Part shown: in pieces, positions 28,543 through 41,299 of the stretch
Layout: the number at the start of each line of letters is the position of its first letter
Position numbering within the stretch: the stretch's first letter is position 1
NCBI GenBank assembly: GCA_003024175.1
Contig: MDYQ01000154.1
Location: 1 to 64,000 of the forward strand
From: Planoprotostelium fungivorum
Lineage: Eukaryota > Evosea > Variosea > Cavosteliida > Cavosteliaceae
DNA length: 64,000 bases
Direction: 5' to 3'
Translations under genes and position numbers: made by a program
Notes under the pieces: model-generated
Database searches by the model: none
What the model saw: only the letters and a program-made list of their open reading frames with translations
Told to the model about the DNA's origin: nothing

Positions 28543-31500
28543 ATGGGTAAGAAGAACCGCAAGCAAGACGATTACTGGGACAATGCTCCTGGTGCGGATG
28601 AGGACCAACCTGAAACTGAGGTAACTGTGCATCAATCGAGGGGATAATTTAAAATGCAAACAGCAAGAATCTGAGCCAGAGTCAAAGCCCAGCAAAAAGT
28701 CTGCAGCCCCTATCAAAGCAGCTGCACCTGCAACAAAAAGCGAAGAGGGTGACCCTCCAGTGATTTCTTTTTCTTATCGCGGCAGATGACGTCGCAGAAG
28801 AAGTAGAGGGTTTGAATCTGGAAGGAAAGAAGAAGAAGAAGAAGGCAACGAAGGCCTCAGCCAAGCCAGTCAGCAAGACAGCGGAGTCCACCTCAAAGTC
28901 CACAACAGAGGGAGGGGCAACACCTGCCACTGAGGAGACTTCCGAAGAAGGTGAAGTGTCGTGGAATGGATGTCTTTGACATCAGCATAGCACCCGAGCT
29001 GGATCTCTCTGGAAAAAAGAAGAAGGCTCCCGCCAAGAAGAAAGGAGGTGGAGTTATACCTCTTACAAACTCAGCTGAAAGGTAATAGGTCTCAGTGCTT
29101 CTGTGGCTGCAGCCATCAGAGCAGCTCAGGAGGAAGAGGAGAGAAAGAGAAAAGAGCAAGAGGAGAAGGACAGACTGGCTGCCATCGAAGAGGAGAAACA
29201 ACGAGAACTGGCAGCCATAGAAGCAGCCAAGTTACAGAAGAAGAAGGAGGAGCAGAAGATCAAAGATAAGCAGAAGGCTAAGGAGAGAGAAGCTAGAAAG
29301 AAGGAGGAGGCTTTAGCTTTGGCTCGTGCCAGATTGGGAATCACTGGACCGGTGAGATTGGGATTTAATCGTCAATGGCTTTTCTTGTACCTATAGCACA
29401 GAGAGATATGATCAACACATATACACAGAGAGATGTGATCAACACATATACACAGAGAGATATGATCAACACATATACATAGAGAGATATGATCAACACA
29501 TATACACAGAGAGATATGAATAACTGTGGTCACATGATGATCCTATCTGCAGATCCAAAAGGCAGCAGAAGGAGAGAGAAAACCAGTTGTATACTCGAAC
29601 AAGAAGAGACCTCAGAAGCCAAAGGAAGAAGCCACAGCCGCACGTGAGTGCCATTCGATGTCAAGGATGTAAAGTGACGGAAGCAGCGGTGGCTGAGACA
29701 AAGAAGGAAGAGGAAGATGTTCTCGATGACTGGGAGAATGCATTGTCCTCTGATGATGAGACGCCTGAGGAGAAGAAGGAAGAGGCTCCTGCCGTCGAAC
29801 AGCCTGTGGAACCAACACCAGCTGCCGTCGCTCCTCAAGTGAGTCATTGAGAGCCACGTACCCATGTATTGCGGTGCTCAATTCACCAGGAGAATGGTAA
29901 GGCTGAGAGCCCAGAGGAAGATAACGAAGAAGAGCTGAGATCTCCCATCTGCTGTGTGCTGGGACACGTAGATACAGGAAAGACGAAGCTGTTGGATAAG
30001 ATCAGAAAGACCAACGTTCAGCTGGGTGAAGCTGGTGGTATCACCCAACAGATTGGTGAGTTCATTCCATGGATGTCACTGACTGAGATGCAGGTGCTAC
30101 CTTCTTCCCCATGGACAAGTTGAGGGAACTGACTAGCCGCATCAAAGCATCAGCCAGTCTGAAAGTGAAAGTACCTGGTCTCCTCATCATCGACACTCCT
30201 GGGTGAGACTCTTGTGTCTCACAACCTCACCTTTCTCCCAGTCACGAGAGTTTTAGCAACTTGAGATCCAGAGGATCGTCTCTGTGTGACATCGCAGTCC
30301 TCGTACAGGATATCACTGCAGGTAAGATGGAGAAGCAGACCATAGAGAGTTTGGAGATGTTGAAGAAGAGAAAGACTCCTTTCGTCATCGCCCTCAACAA
30401 GGTGAGCAAAGACAAGAGAAGAGAGAAGAGAGAGTGATGAGTTCAGGTGGATCGTCTTTATGGATGGAAGGCATGTCCCAACACACCTATTCAAGAGGCA
30501 TTGAAGAAGCAGGACAAGACTGTGGTTCAGGAGTACGAAGAGAAGATCAAGGATGTGATCACCATCTTTGCTGAGAGAGGAATGAACGTGGTACCCTACT
30601 ACAAGAACAAGGACCACAAGAAGTTTGTCAATGTCATCCCCACCTCAGCCATCAGTGGAGAGGGTATCCCAGACATGCTCATGCTGTTGGTTCAGCTGAC
30701 TCAGAACCTCATGGCCCAAAGACTCCTCTCCCTCGAGAGACTCCAATGCACTGTCTTGGAAGTGCGTCATTCATCATTGAGCAGTGGATGCTGATGAAGA
30801 GATAGGTCAAGATGGTGGAGGGATTGGGCTACACGATCGATGTCATTCTGGTCAACGGAGAGTTGCACGAAGGGGATCAGATTGTTGTCTGTGGATTCGA
30901 CGGACCCATCGTCACAAACATCCGAGCCCTTCTCACACCCGATGCCATGAAGGAGATCCGAGTCAAGGTGAGACATGAAAGAGAGAAGAAAAGAGGAAAT
31001 AGAAGAGACATAGAAGATAAGAGGAAATAGAAGAGACATAGAAGATAAGAGGAGATAGAAGAGACATAGAAGACAAGAGCAGATAGAAGAGACATAGAAG
31101 ACAAGAGCAGATAGAAGAAAGATAGAAAACAGGAGGAGGGTCTAACAACAGCAGGGCCACTATGTTCACCACAAGAGCATCAAGGCCAGTCAGGGAGTCA
31201 AGATCAGTGCCCCTCACCTGGAGCAGGCCGTCGCAGGTTCCACTCTCATGGTCTGTGGCCCTGATGATGACATCGACGAGATGAAGGTGAGAGGCACACG
31301 AGAGAAGAGAGACTGAGAGAATACAGAGAGAAGTGATGAAAGATCTGGATGCCCTGCGAAACCGATTCCAAGTGCAGAAAGTGGGAGTGTTTGTTCAGGC
31401 ATCCACTCTGGGATCCCTCGAGGCCTTGTTGGAGTTTTTGAACTCGTGCAAGATCCCCGTGGCGGGTATCAATGTGGGTCCCATCTCCAAGAAGCACGTG

Positions 31501-32334
31501 ACTGCAGCATCCGTCATGTTAGAGAAGCACAAAGAGTGAGCTGTTCACAAGGAGAGGGTTGACAAGGACAGGTATGCCGTCATGCTCGCCTTCGACGTCA
31601 AGCTGGGTAAGGATGTACAAGACCACGCAGAAGATCTCGGAGTTCGTATCTTCACGGCCGAGATCATCTATCACCTGTTCGATCAGTTCACAGACTACAT
31701 TGACAAGTTCAACAAGAACAAGCAGGAACAGGCAGCTCCCCAGGCTGTTTTCCCCTGCCGTCTGAAGATTGCAGGAGCTCAGTATGTCTTCAACAAGACC
31801 AACCCCATCGTCTTGGGTGTTGATATTCTAGAAGGCACCCTCCGAATGGGTACTCCTCTCTGTGTCCCCTCTCAGAATGTTCGTATCATCACCACTCTCT
31901 GTCATCAGTCTATCATCACCACTCTCTGTCATCATTCTATCCTCAACATCCACTCTATCATCATTCTTCTACGATCAACACGATCCATGTATGAACTATA
32001 TGCACGGGCCTTACTGAGCGCAGTTTGTATACCTTGGTAAAGTGACGGGTATAGAGAGAGACCACAAGAGTGTAACCGAGGCCAAGACAGCGTCTCAGGT
32101 GGCAGTGAAGATCGAGATGCCAACTGTGGATGCCCAGCACAAGGTGAATCATCGATTCAACAGAAGAGACTGAGGGATACAGGTCTTTGGACGACACTTT
32201 GATCTTCCAGACGAGATTGTGTCTCAGATATCGAGAGAGTCGATCGATGTCATCAAGGCACACTTTGCCGATCAGGTCACACAAGAGGACGTCAAGCTGC
32301 TCAAGAAGTTGAAGTCTGTGTTCAAGATCGACTA
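28543..32334 (+). CDS. EIF5B: eukaryotic translation initiation factor 5B
   Basis: The start opens [13 protein letters not shown], the canonical eIF5B beginning. A long N-terminal region rich in Lys, Glu and Ala follows, including a coiled coil ([19 protein letters not shown]) at 29100-29340. The GTPase domain has [17 protein letters not shown] (G1, near 29965), GGITQQIG (G2), DTPGHE split by an intron at 30201-30241 (G3) and ALNKVDRLYG (G4). Domains II-IV follow, ending SVFKID at 32334. The protein is the GTPase that joins the 60S subunit to the initiation complex, in the cytosol. Three introns are swollen by separate minisatellites. Length is typical for the full eukaryotic form. Confidence 0.93.
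29397..29518. repeat. minisatellite in an eIF5B intron, 27-base unit
   Basis: About four and a half copies of a 27-base unit beginning cacagagagatatgatcaac, nearly identical to one another, lie inside the intron between the coiled-coil exon and the GTPase-domain exons. Confidence 0.85.
30990..31130. repeat. minisatellite in an eIF5B intron, 28-base unit
   Basis: About four and a half copies of a purine-rich 28-base unit beginning gaagagacatagaagataag, with a few substitutions between copies, fill most of the intron that ends near 31150. Confidence 0.85.
31884..31965. repeat. short tandem repeat in an eIF5B intron, 27-base unit
   Basis: Two near-perfect copies of a 27-base unit beginning tatcatcaccactctctgtc, followed by degenerate copies, lie in the intron preceding the exon at about 32030. 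Confidence 0.7.
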
Positions 32335-32537
32335 ATCTCCTCAATAAACCCGTGTTTACATCCATTTTGTCCTTTTGCAACGAAATGACCGAGCTTTGTC
32401 ATCATATCCCTATGGAATGAAATGACCAACTACAACGGAGAGATATTCTTCAAAGAAAGTCGCGAATCGCCGGAATCTCTCCCCGAGAAGCAGCAGCAAA
32501 CCAAACCACCTCTCTACGGTATCAACAAAGAAGGAGC

Positions 32538-35500
32538 ATGGCAACCGCCATCTCTTCTCTAGTGGACGATGGAGATCCGAATGCCATATATGAGCTCGTG
32601 AGAGAGCAGGCAGTTGGGTCTTTCGGTACAGTGTACCTCGCACAGAAGAGGAAGGAACCCATTGAAATTGTTGCGTTAAAAATTATAACCATAGCTGAGG
32701 GTGTGTCTTCTGCTAAGACAGGATCTTCCTAACATAAATAGATGAATCATTCGACGAGCTTGCCATCGAAATCCAAGTTTTGAGGAAGTGCAATCACCCC
32801 AACATCGTAGGTTTTCAAGGAGCCTGGCTATTGGACGAGAAAGAGCTCTTTGTGATTCATTGTACGTCTTTCCTTCTGCTCACATGTTCAGATCGCCATG
32901 GAGTTCTGTACTGCTGGATCCCTTCTAGAGATCTACGATGGTGATGTACTCGTTGTGTTTCATTCTACGTCTCTCGCAGCGTTGCATTCATATCAGTTCA
33001 TTCACACAGAATAGATTTCCCTGTTGGGGTTGTACCTTGTAACGAGGCTCAGATATCCTTCATCATGAGAGAGACCATCAAGGTAACAGTCATCACCACA
33101 TCATTCGTGACACACACAGGGTTTAGCTTATCTTCATTCATTGGACATCATTCACAGAGATCTGAAAGCATCAAATGTGAGTGTCAGACAATGGAGGAAT
33201 GTGAATGGAGTCAGGTTCTCCTATCCAATGCAGGACAGATCAAATTGGCTGATTTTGGTGTGTCAGCTCAATTAACTCCTGAGAGGCCCCATCGCAACAC
33301 GCTGATAGGGACTCCATATTGGGTAACATTCATCTTCAACTCCCTATCACGATCAACGCGTACTTATCACTTTCATCTCACTCTCCTAACTGCTCTAAGA
33401 TGGCCCCCGAAGTGATCAACATGGACACCTCTGTACCTTACGATACAAGGGTGTGTTTGAATTGATTCATCTGTCACTCATATTCGACAGGCTGACATAT
33501 GGGCTTTAGGTGATTTATCGAAAAGTTTTGATCTACATTTCTGATGTGATGTTACAGGTATAACGGCCATTGAATTAGCTGGTGAGTTTTGTTCACATGA
33601 TATTCATAGGATCATCTCATCGTGACAAAAAGAGTGTACTTCTATCACTTCATATCTCGTAGAAGATATTGAGATATTGATATGAGGTCACGCGAGACTG
33701 ATCGTTCATCAGAGAGAAATCCACCGGTGAGATGATATTCCAAGAAGTCAACTGAGAGCGACAGCACGTAGAACTTGCACCCATGCGCGCTCTGTGTCTC
33801 ATTCCTCTGGAGCCTCCACCGACACTGAAAGAGAAAGAAAAATGGTGAGAGGACACAGCCGTGAGGGTGACAAGAGTAGGAGTTCGATGTTCCACTCCTT
33901 TGTGGCCACATGCCTCAGGAAGACTCCTAGAAGGCGTCCGGCAGCCGATGAATTGATGAATCATCCCTTCATTCGGAATTGTGAAGAGACGAATCTTATC
34001 AGCTTGATCAATAGCCACAGAGCACTCCAAGGTGAGCATGACAGTGTGTTTGGCAGAGCACTTGTGACAGAGAGACAGAGAGTGAGAGTGCAGGAAGGGA
34101 GATGACTAAAAAGTTTGATGCTTTGGTGGAGGATCTGGGAGCCAAGTCAACTACACCCAAGTTAACGGAAAGCAAGATGGATTCAAACGAGGACCAGACG
34201 GAAGAGAAGGAGACGAACTCATCTCAGGCCATCACGATACAAGGGAAGAAGGAGACCGATGCTCAGAGGGCAGAGAGTCCACCGACGAATGAGCTACTGC
34301 TATCGAGCAACAGTGTCAACTCCATCGGATTGTGAGTGTTCATGAAACAATAGAGGTATAGAGTCACAGAATGACGGGCGGCAGACTACCAGAGATAGGA
34401 GAGGTGGATAAGGTACAGATCACAAGGAGAGGAAACAAGGCAACAGTGCACGGACAGTCGATGAGACGTCCCGTGACAATCTTGGTGGATGAGACCATGC
34501 GAAAGAACGCAGCACTGCGTCTCAAACAAGAGAAGTTGGTGAAGATCCAATTGAAGCAGATTCGTAAACTACAAGAAGAACACAAGAAGTGAGAGAATCG
34601 TCAAAGAGTGAAACAGACGAGATGATAGGATAGAAGAGCAATTGGATGCAAAACAGCAGATCGAATTAGAGGCACAGCAGAAGGTGCATCAGGGGAGATT
34701 CAGACAGAAAGAGAAGGCGAGAGTGGAGGCAGAGGCCAATGTGATGAGACAAGTCATGATGGAGAGGGACAGCATGAAGAAGGACCAAGCTGCGACCTTA
34801 AAGAAGGACCAAAAGAATGCAGCGGACGATGTAACGAAGAAGAAGGACATGGTAGAATTGTTCAAGAACGAGATCAAGGTGGGAGACATGAGAGGTGAAA
34901 GTGAAAGATGCAGGAGGAGAAGGAGAGACAGAAGATGGCGTACAAGGGGAAGAAGATCCAATGGAAGAGCCAAGGACTAGACAAGGTACAGCGAAAGCAG
35001 GCCAAGAAGGGATTCCACGAAGAGCAACAGACACACGACATCCGATTTCAGAACTCTCACCATTTCCAAAAGTGCATCATGGAACATAAGAACCAGATGG
35101 ACACCTTCGATAAATTGGCCAGGAAGCACCTCTCCCTCCTGGAGGACTACACTCTCCACTATCCTGGATTCCTCAGGAGAGAGCAGAACATCAAGATGGA
35201 ATCATTGGGTCAACTCCATGATGTCCAGATGTGAGTGTCATCCGCACTGCCTCACTGAAGGAGAGTAGGAGTGCCGTGCTGAGCCTGCAAGAGATGGAGC
35301 AGAGCCACTTGAAGCAGAGACATCACTTGCAGTTGGACCATCTCAAGCAAGTCCTCGAACTGCAGAGACAACAACAGGAGTCTGCCCTGAGATCGGAGAA
35401 GAAGGTGAAGATGAAGGAGTACAGGAAAGGAAAGAACGAGAGGAGGTGAGAAGGAGAGAGAGGAGGGGAATGAATGGAGCAGATCCTCCGTCATGTCTTT

Positions 35501-37552
35501 GCTTGTCAAATCGGGTTCAAGAGCTCTGGGGAAGTCCACCAGCGATCTCACGGTACTTTCACATCTTCTACATGCAGTAGTCTCTTCTGTCCACTCATAA
35601 TGTCCATTCACAATTGATTCATAGCATCTTGCTCATCAACTGACGATGTCTTCAGACGAGAGCCAATAAGGAGACGGCATACGAGAACGAATTGGATCAA
35701 CAGTATCTCCACGAGGTGAGGAGTGAAGGCTCCAATGGATGACAGGGGTAGATGGAGAAGCTGAGGAATGGACAAGAAGGGCAGTACAAGGCATTCATGG
35801 CCAGCCAAGAGAAAGAGCTGAGGGAGCTGCAGACAGTGCACCTCAAGGCAGAGTCAGATCTCCAAGAACAACAGCAGAACGAGAAGAAACAGATGCTCAG
35901 CGATATTCAGGTCAGTGGATGGGAAGGTGATGAGTGACACGGCAACAGACGAAAATTGTACAGCAGCAGAGAGAGGTACAAGGAGAGGAGAAGAAAGAGT
36001 TCCAGGAAGTGGCAGGACAAATGAAGAGTCTGCTGTCAGAGCAACAGAATCAACAGCTCATCCTAGTCAACTCACATCATGCTGCAGAGTTGACGGCATA
36101 CTGCCAATTCAGTCAAACTACAACGCAGCTGATCGTTGATCAAGAAGCTACAAAGAGCCAGGTGAGAGAGCATCCAGACTGCCAACTAACGAGGACAGGT
36201 ACTGAGTCGGATCAAAGCACAGCAGACACAACAAGCTGAGTATATCGCAGAATTAGAGCGAGGCATCAACGCAAGGTGAAGGAGGATGAAGGATCTTACT
36301 GAATGGAGCAGACACGAGAGACAGATCGAGACACTGAGAGAAGAATTGAGCTTAGAGCACAAGAACATGATGCACATGGCGGTGGCCCAGAAGGAAGCGA
36401 AGAAGAGAGTGAGTGGAGAGAGCGAAGAGTAGTGACAAGGGACAGGCACTGGACAACAAGTACAAATCCCAATCGAGTCTGTGGATCGTCAATCACGTGG
36501 ATAAGTCGGGGCAGACTCGCCTACACCTTGCATGTGCCGCAAACGATCTACACGAAGCACAGAACCTCGTCGACGAGGGTATCGACATCAACATCCAGGT
36601 AACACTCCATCACATGGAATGCATGCATGAGATGACGTAGAACAGGACAAGGGGGGTTGGACGGCTCTTCACTGTGCGGCGCACGCCAAGTCGAAAGAGA
36701 TCGTATCCTTCCTCCTCCAACAGGAAGATATCGATGTACAGCTCGTCAATCGAAATGGAACCACCGCTCTCCATTACTTCTGCAAGGTTCGTCACTGGAC
36801 GTCACACTGATTGACAGACACAGCTGTTCGATGAGAGCTATTATGACGATGTGAAGGAAGATATCATCACCCTCTTTGTAGATAAGGGTGCCAATCTCGA
36901 TGCACAGAACGAACACGGAGAATCGATCCTCCACAACGCCGTCCTCTCCCACAATCTCTCCGTGGTGACATCTCTCTTGAAGGTGTGTGACCATTGGAAT
37001 GTCACTCAATTGAGTAGGGAGGCGCCGACGTGAACGTAGTGACAGATGCAGACGAAACTCCGTTGCATTGGGCCGTTCGGGTGAAGAACAACTTCCCCAT
37101 CATCAAGGAATTGATCCATCACGGTGCTGACCCCAATGCTGTGGGGAAACACGGCCTCGCCTTGACCATCTACAAGGACTGTGACAACGAGCCTCAAGTG
37201 GTCCAGCTGTTAGAGGGTGAGGATGGCACTCGATTCGAGGTTGACAAGGACAGAATACATGCGAAAGAGGAAGCCGCACCCGGGGGCAGCCAAGAGAAAC
37301 TCGACGGTCCATTCGGCTTCGAACAGTCCCATCATCACGAGGATCAACCGACCACCGCGTACGGGCAGCTACCACGAGTTGATCAACAACATCAGTGCCC
37401 TCTCCATTCCACGAGGGCTTGCCGAACTGGAAGGAGAGGAGACCCATCCCGTGAGAAAGAGAACCACAACACAAGTGGAGGCACCAAAGGAGGAAACACC
37501 TTCATTGAAAGTCCCCTTGGTCAAGATTTCCAGCAAGCCCAGTTTCGAATAA
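32538..37552 (+). CDS. Ste20-like protein kinase with coiled-coil and ankyrin repeats
   Basis: The start opens MATAISSLVDDG. The kinase domain has AVGSFGTVYLA (glycine loop with its first Gly replaced by Ala), VALKII (ATP-binding Lys), IIHRDLKASN (catalytic loop), LADFGVSAQLTP and IGTPYW (activation segment), then ELAPMRALCLIPLEPPPTL and RPAADELMNHPF, all typical of the Ste20/GCK group. A very small exon near 33709-33723 probably completes the helix-F region. From about 34380 to 36450 the protein is a long Lys/Glu/Gln-rich coiled coil resembling the tails of SLK/LOK or TAO kinases. From 36450 to 37215 there are at least four ankyrin repeats (GQTRLHLACAAND, GWTALHCAAH, GESILHNAVL, ETPLHWAVR). 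The tail ends KVPLVKISSKPSFE at 37552 after a 37-base intron. Likely a cytosolic kinase controlling actin or growth; substrate unknown. Every junction from kinase to ankyrin keeps frame. Confidence 0.75.
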
Positions 37553-37630
37553 TGCTTGACAACCGTGTCGATTTCATCGTGAAATAGATGTGATGTACTA
37601 TAATCATACGCTCTCTTCTTTATGCTTTTC

Positions 37631-38753
37631 CTATTTCTCTGCGTCCTTGTCTGTAACCAATCTGCTGAAAATGAAATCGTAATCTGGTCTGTGAACCGTC
37701 TGTGTGTGGATCAGATGGATAAGAAATGAATGTACAATAAGAGATGAAGAAGCATCACCTCAGACGGAGGCTCTCCCCTCAAGAGACGGGTTCCTTGATG
37801 AATGGCACTGAGAGTCGTCCCCACCGTCTTCTTGCTGTTGATCATCAACTCCACCACCATCTTGGCCGCGTCCGCCCGTGCGATGACCCCTATGTCTGAT
37901 CAACAAGAAGTGAGTGGTATGTCGTTCACCTGCGATGTTGTCTGTCTGTGAGACCTTGAGGGGACGCTGATAAGGTAATCCCGTGATGAAAGGAGGGCAT
38001 CTGAGGATGGTGTAGGGCAGCCCACTGGACCGGATGTGCTCTTCTGCCTCCCATTTGTATCTGAACCATCCTGAAAACATGGCGTTGGATCCAAAACGAG
38101 GCCACCACAGCTTCCTCTCGTTGGGATCGACACCTCTTCCAGTCAGTGCTGCAAGTGGTGATCCTCTCACCTGTCTTACTGATGTAGATCATGTGTGGTT
38201 TCGTGCTCATCCGTTTGCAGGCCTCGACCAACTCGATGGCTGCGTCTCTGTTTGAGCGTCTGACAGACTTGGTCATGTTGAACAATCCTCTATATCCGAA
38301 AATGTGGTGTGGCTCAAGCACGTTGACGACAAAATTGGAGCCCTCAATGGCCTTAGAGATCTGGTCTCGATTGAAGACATCTGCTTCCACAATTTCCACA
38401 TTTTGGTACAGTGCAGAAGTCCCTATAGTGATCCTCTGTGTGTCCGTCTCTCCCAGAACGACAGCACGGAGAGCCATGGGCTGCTTCCCTAGCTGTCTCT
38501 GGATGTTCATTCTGTGGATCAGCTCGTGAACAATCACGACACCGAACCCGCTGGATGATCCGACGACTGTGATGAGACCAGAAGGTGCGTTGACGTCTTT
38601 CTCATTCAATTTCATCTTGGTCTGCACATCTAGACCGCTGAGGATGAGGGGCTGATCTGTTACCGCAGTAGATTCTCTAGTGGTCGTGGCCATCTTGATA
38701 AATCCACTCGCAGATGATTCATTTTGGGTCTCCTTCTTGTTTTTGTCAGACAT
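37631..38753 (-). CDS. NmrA/atypical short-chain dehydrogenase-like NAD(P)-binding protein
   Basis: The start at 38753 opens MSDKNKKETQNESSAS and a disordered leader of about 55 residues. A Rossmann fold then begins with LITVVGSSSGFGVVIVHEL, a variant glycine-rich loop, followed by VEIVEADVFNRDQISKAIEG (typical of NmrA/epimerase-like proteins), NFVVNVLEPHH and MIYISKTG. The next exons carry FRYKWEAEEHIRSSGLPYTI and a GVIARADAAKMVVELM segment, both hallmarks of NAD(P)H-binding SDRa proteins. The last exon is best reached by an acceptor at about 37692 and ends VTDKDAEK at 37631. The classical YxxxK pair is represented by YK...E, so a redox-sensor or isomerase role is as likely as catalysis. It is convergent with the kinase gene. 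Confidence 0.65.
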
Positions 38754-38856
38754 GGTGGTCGATGATCACATGATGATCTCATCACGTCAGACTACAAGGA
38801 GGATTTTAAAAAACCGCGCACATCGCACTGGAACCAATCTCAACTGAAACAGAAAG

Positions 38857-39292
38857 ATGGTGAGTCTGTGCTTTATAGCGGAGTTCCTAAACAATGAATT
38901 AGGGCAAGCACACGATTCTCCTTACTCAGTTCGGCCCAAATCAGCGCCAGTATCACACCTTCGACGGAGTCAACGAGGCCCTATCTGGTAAGGAGCTCAT
39001 CTCTATTGGTTTTAGTACGTCTTTAACCAAGATCAGGCATCCTGAAGTTGTTTGAGCTTCATTTGTCTCGCGGAAACCCCAACCGTGCTCAACTGTCTTA
39101 TGATGTACAAGATGTGTATCGATACATCGACAGTCTGAAGGATTTTGGAATGTTAGTGTGAGTCACTCGCATGATCTTTCGGTTGACTGACGTAACGGAA
39201 GGTACGAAGAAAAATTGAACGCTTATGTTCCCCACGACAGTCAATGGGCCAAGAGCAAGCTGTTAGCTCATCTTCAGAGCTCTGTCTTTTAA
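38857..39292 (+). CDS. ERH: enhancer of rudimentary homolog
   Basis: The start codon is followed at once by an intron (38860-38901); the protein then reads GKHTILLTQFGPNQ and QYHTFDGVNEALSG, the strongly conserved beginning of ERH. After further introns come LKLFELHLSRGNPN, YDVQDVYRYIDSLKDFGMLV and YVPHDSQWAKSKLLAHL, ending SSVF. The length (about 102 residues) matches the family. ERH is a small nuclear dimer that links to RNA-processing and gene-silencing partners. The gene is divergent from the NmrA-like gene, with 103 bases between starts. Confidence 0.95.
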
Positions 39293-39424
39293 TTGCAATA
39301 AACTATAAGCAAACGAGTTGATCTAAGTCTTTGGCTCTGCCCCCGTTGTTTGACAAACATTTCCCCGAATTATATCACGCACGATCACATCCGCACACAG
39401 AGCTGTCTGTGGATAAGCCACTTC

Positions 39425-41238
39425 ATGTCCATACACCGAATACAAGAGTTATTGAGAGATCGACGGCATGCTTGGGTCCGTGATGATTGGCTGCAGGAGT
39501 GTATCCGATTTGTTGGTCCAGGATCAGACGAGGAGATCGTAGACAAGGTACATCGGCATCTTACGACATTCTATATACTGTATTGACGTTGCAATCAGGT
39601 TTTTGCACAGTTAGCCTGTACAGATTTGAAAGTCGCTGGAGAGCCTTGTCTTCCTCCACTGTCGAGGGATCCTAGGGATACGTCTGTACAGAATCTATTG
39701 GGAACGTATCTTCTTCAGGTGAAATGCTTTGTAATGCACGATCTGAGAGATAATACAGATAGAGGACAGCATCAATGTTGGAGAGAATTATGAGAGGAGA
39801 GACGCAGACAATAAGAACCGATGCATGAAATTCAAGTTGACGGATGGTGTGGGAGTTCTGCACGCCTTTGAGTACCGCCGAGTTCCGTCCTTATCTGTCG
39901 ACATCCCTCCAGGAACGAAGGTGATCCTGATGATGAATCTCTCCAGTCGAACGAGATGCAGATCCTTCTGAAAGATGGAAGAGCTCGGATGGGTCTGGTG
40001 ATGCTCGATGCGGATAGTATTTCTCTCATAGGTGGAACCGTTCAAGAGATGATCGACGAGAAGAAGAATAAGAGGTGAACCATTTCCGCGAAATGTCTAA
40101 ATGTACGTAGTCAACCCTCAGGCGATGGAGACTCTGGTGCGAGTCACCCTCAGACGAACGGACACAATGTCCAACCTAATCAGAGGAGAGTTGAAGAGCC
40201 CATCGTCATCGATGACATGGACGACATCGACATTGAAGACATATATCCTCCCTCACCAAAGAAAGACAAGACTCCCCTCCACGACAGAACGATCCCGAGA
40301 GACAAGACACCTCAGAGTCATAAGCCAACAGCCTCAACTCCAGCAGATCGAATCACGAAGGGGGGAGAACAGATTGCACCGTCACCGATATCACCCGTCT
40401 ACAACGATGAAGATTATCAGATGGTGGAATGATCATCTGAATGGATCTGACACGAACAGATGGACTGGGACGATGATTGGGCGAACCAATCCATCGCAGC
40501 AGATAAGCACAACGACAGCAGTTACATCGACCTTCCCAAAGAAGATCCCTCCTCGAAACGTCCATTCGTCTATCTGTTTGAGGTACGGTACACTCTCGTA
40601 GCTTGTATCACTCATTCGTTGTAGATGGAAGATTTCATTGGAGACGGAACGCAAGCGTACGATCCCAACGTGACGGTGAAGTATGTCAAGGTGAAGGCGA
40701 TGGATCGTGCCTTGTTCTCAAACAGATGTAGATCAAGGGAGCCATCACGAACACGATCCTACCGTTCGGATACAAGGGTCAATTCTCACTGAAAGTGAAG
40801 ATCGACGATGGAACTCGTTGCATGGTTGTCATGTTGAGCAACTTGGTCATCGAGAAGATTCTAGGTGAACATCTCCATTGCAGTCACCATCTCTGTTTCA
40901 GACTCTAGTCAAACATCTCCATGTAGAATGAACGTCGCAGGGATAACGAATTCAACTTTCAACGACAACTTCCAGAGACCCGACGGAAAGGCGACCAACA
41001 TGGAAAAGTGAGTGAAGGTAGAAGAAGAGTCTGAGTGCAACAGATTGAAGAAGATGGAGAAGAGTCTGGCCACACTGCAAGGTGAGGAGAGAGAGGGAGG
41101 GGAATGACAGGGGCAGGTATCATGGACGTTCAGTTCTCAACGACACAAGAGATGCCCATCGTCACTTCCATTGAACCCACGAACGGAGGAGATCTAGAGC
41201 AGATGTGTAAGATGTTGGATCGCTCCCTCGAAGATTGA
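39425..41238 (+). CDS. RMI1: RecQ-mediated genome instability protein 1 (RMI1)
   Basis: The protein opens MSIHRIQELLRDRRHAWVRD. The N-terminal helical bundle includes WLQECIRFVGPG, QLACTDLKVAGEPCLPPL and LGTYLLQ. The OB-fold 1 contains KFKLTDGVGVLHAFEYRRV, DIPPGTKV and GLVMLDADSISLIGGTV, the pattern that defines RMI1 N-terminal OB folds. An acidic linker (VIDDMDDIDIEDI) and a Pro/Lys-rich segment follow. A second OB fold near 40480-40870 reads YVKVKAMDRALF and GYKGQFSLKVKIDDG, matching the RMI1 C-terminal domain. The end is KMLDRSLED. RMI1 stabilises topoisomerase III with a RecQ/BLM helicase to dissolve Holliday junctions in the nucleus. Many introns of about 40-60 bases. Convergent with the chitinase gene. 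Confidence 0.85.
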
Positions 41239-41299
41239 TCCTCTGTATATAAATACTCCGTCTGACATGAAAGTCTGATTTATTGTGACACAGAGATCG

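Noticed and set aside
28324-28624. 99-codon plus-strand frame upstream of eIF5B
   Set aside because: It overlaps the eIF5B start in another frame, has no family similarity and no in-phase splice partners.
29397-29518. Evenly spaced repeats resembling a CRISPR array
   Set aside because: Units are directly adjacent with no unique spacers and sit inside an intron of a eukaryotic gene; it is a minisatellite.
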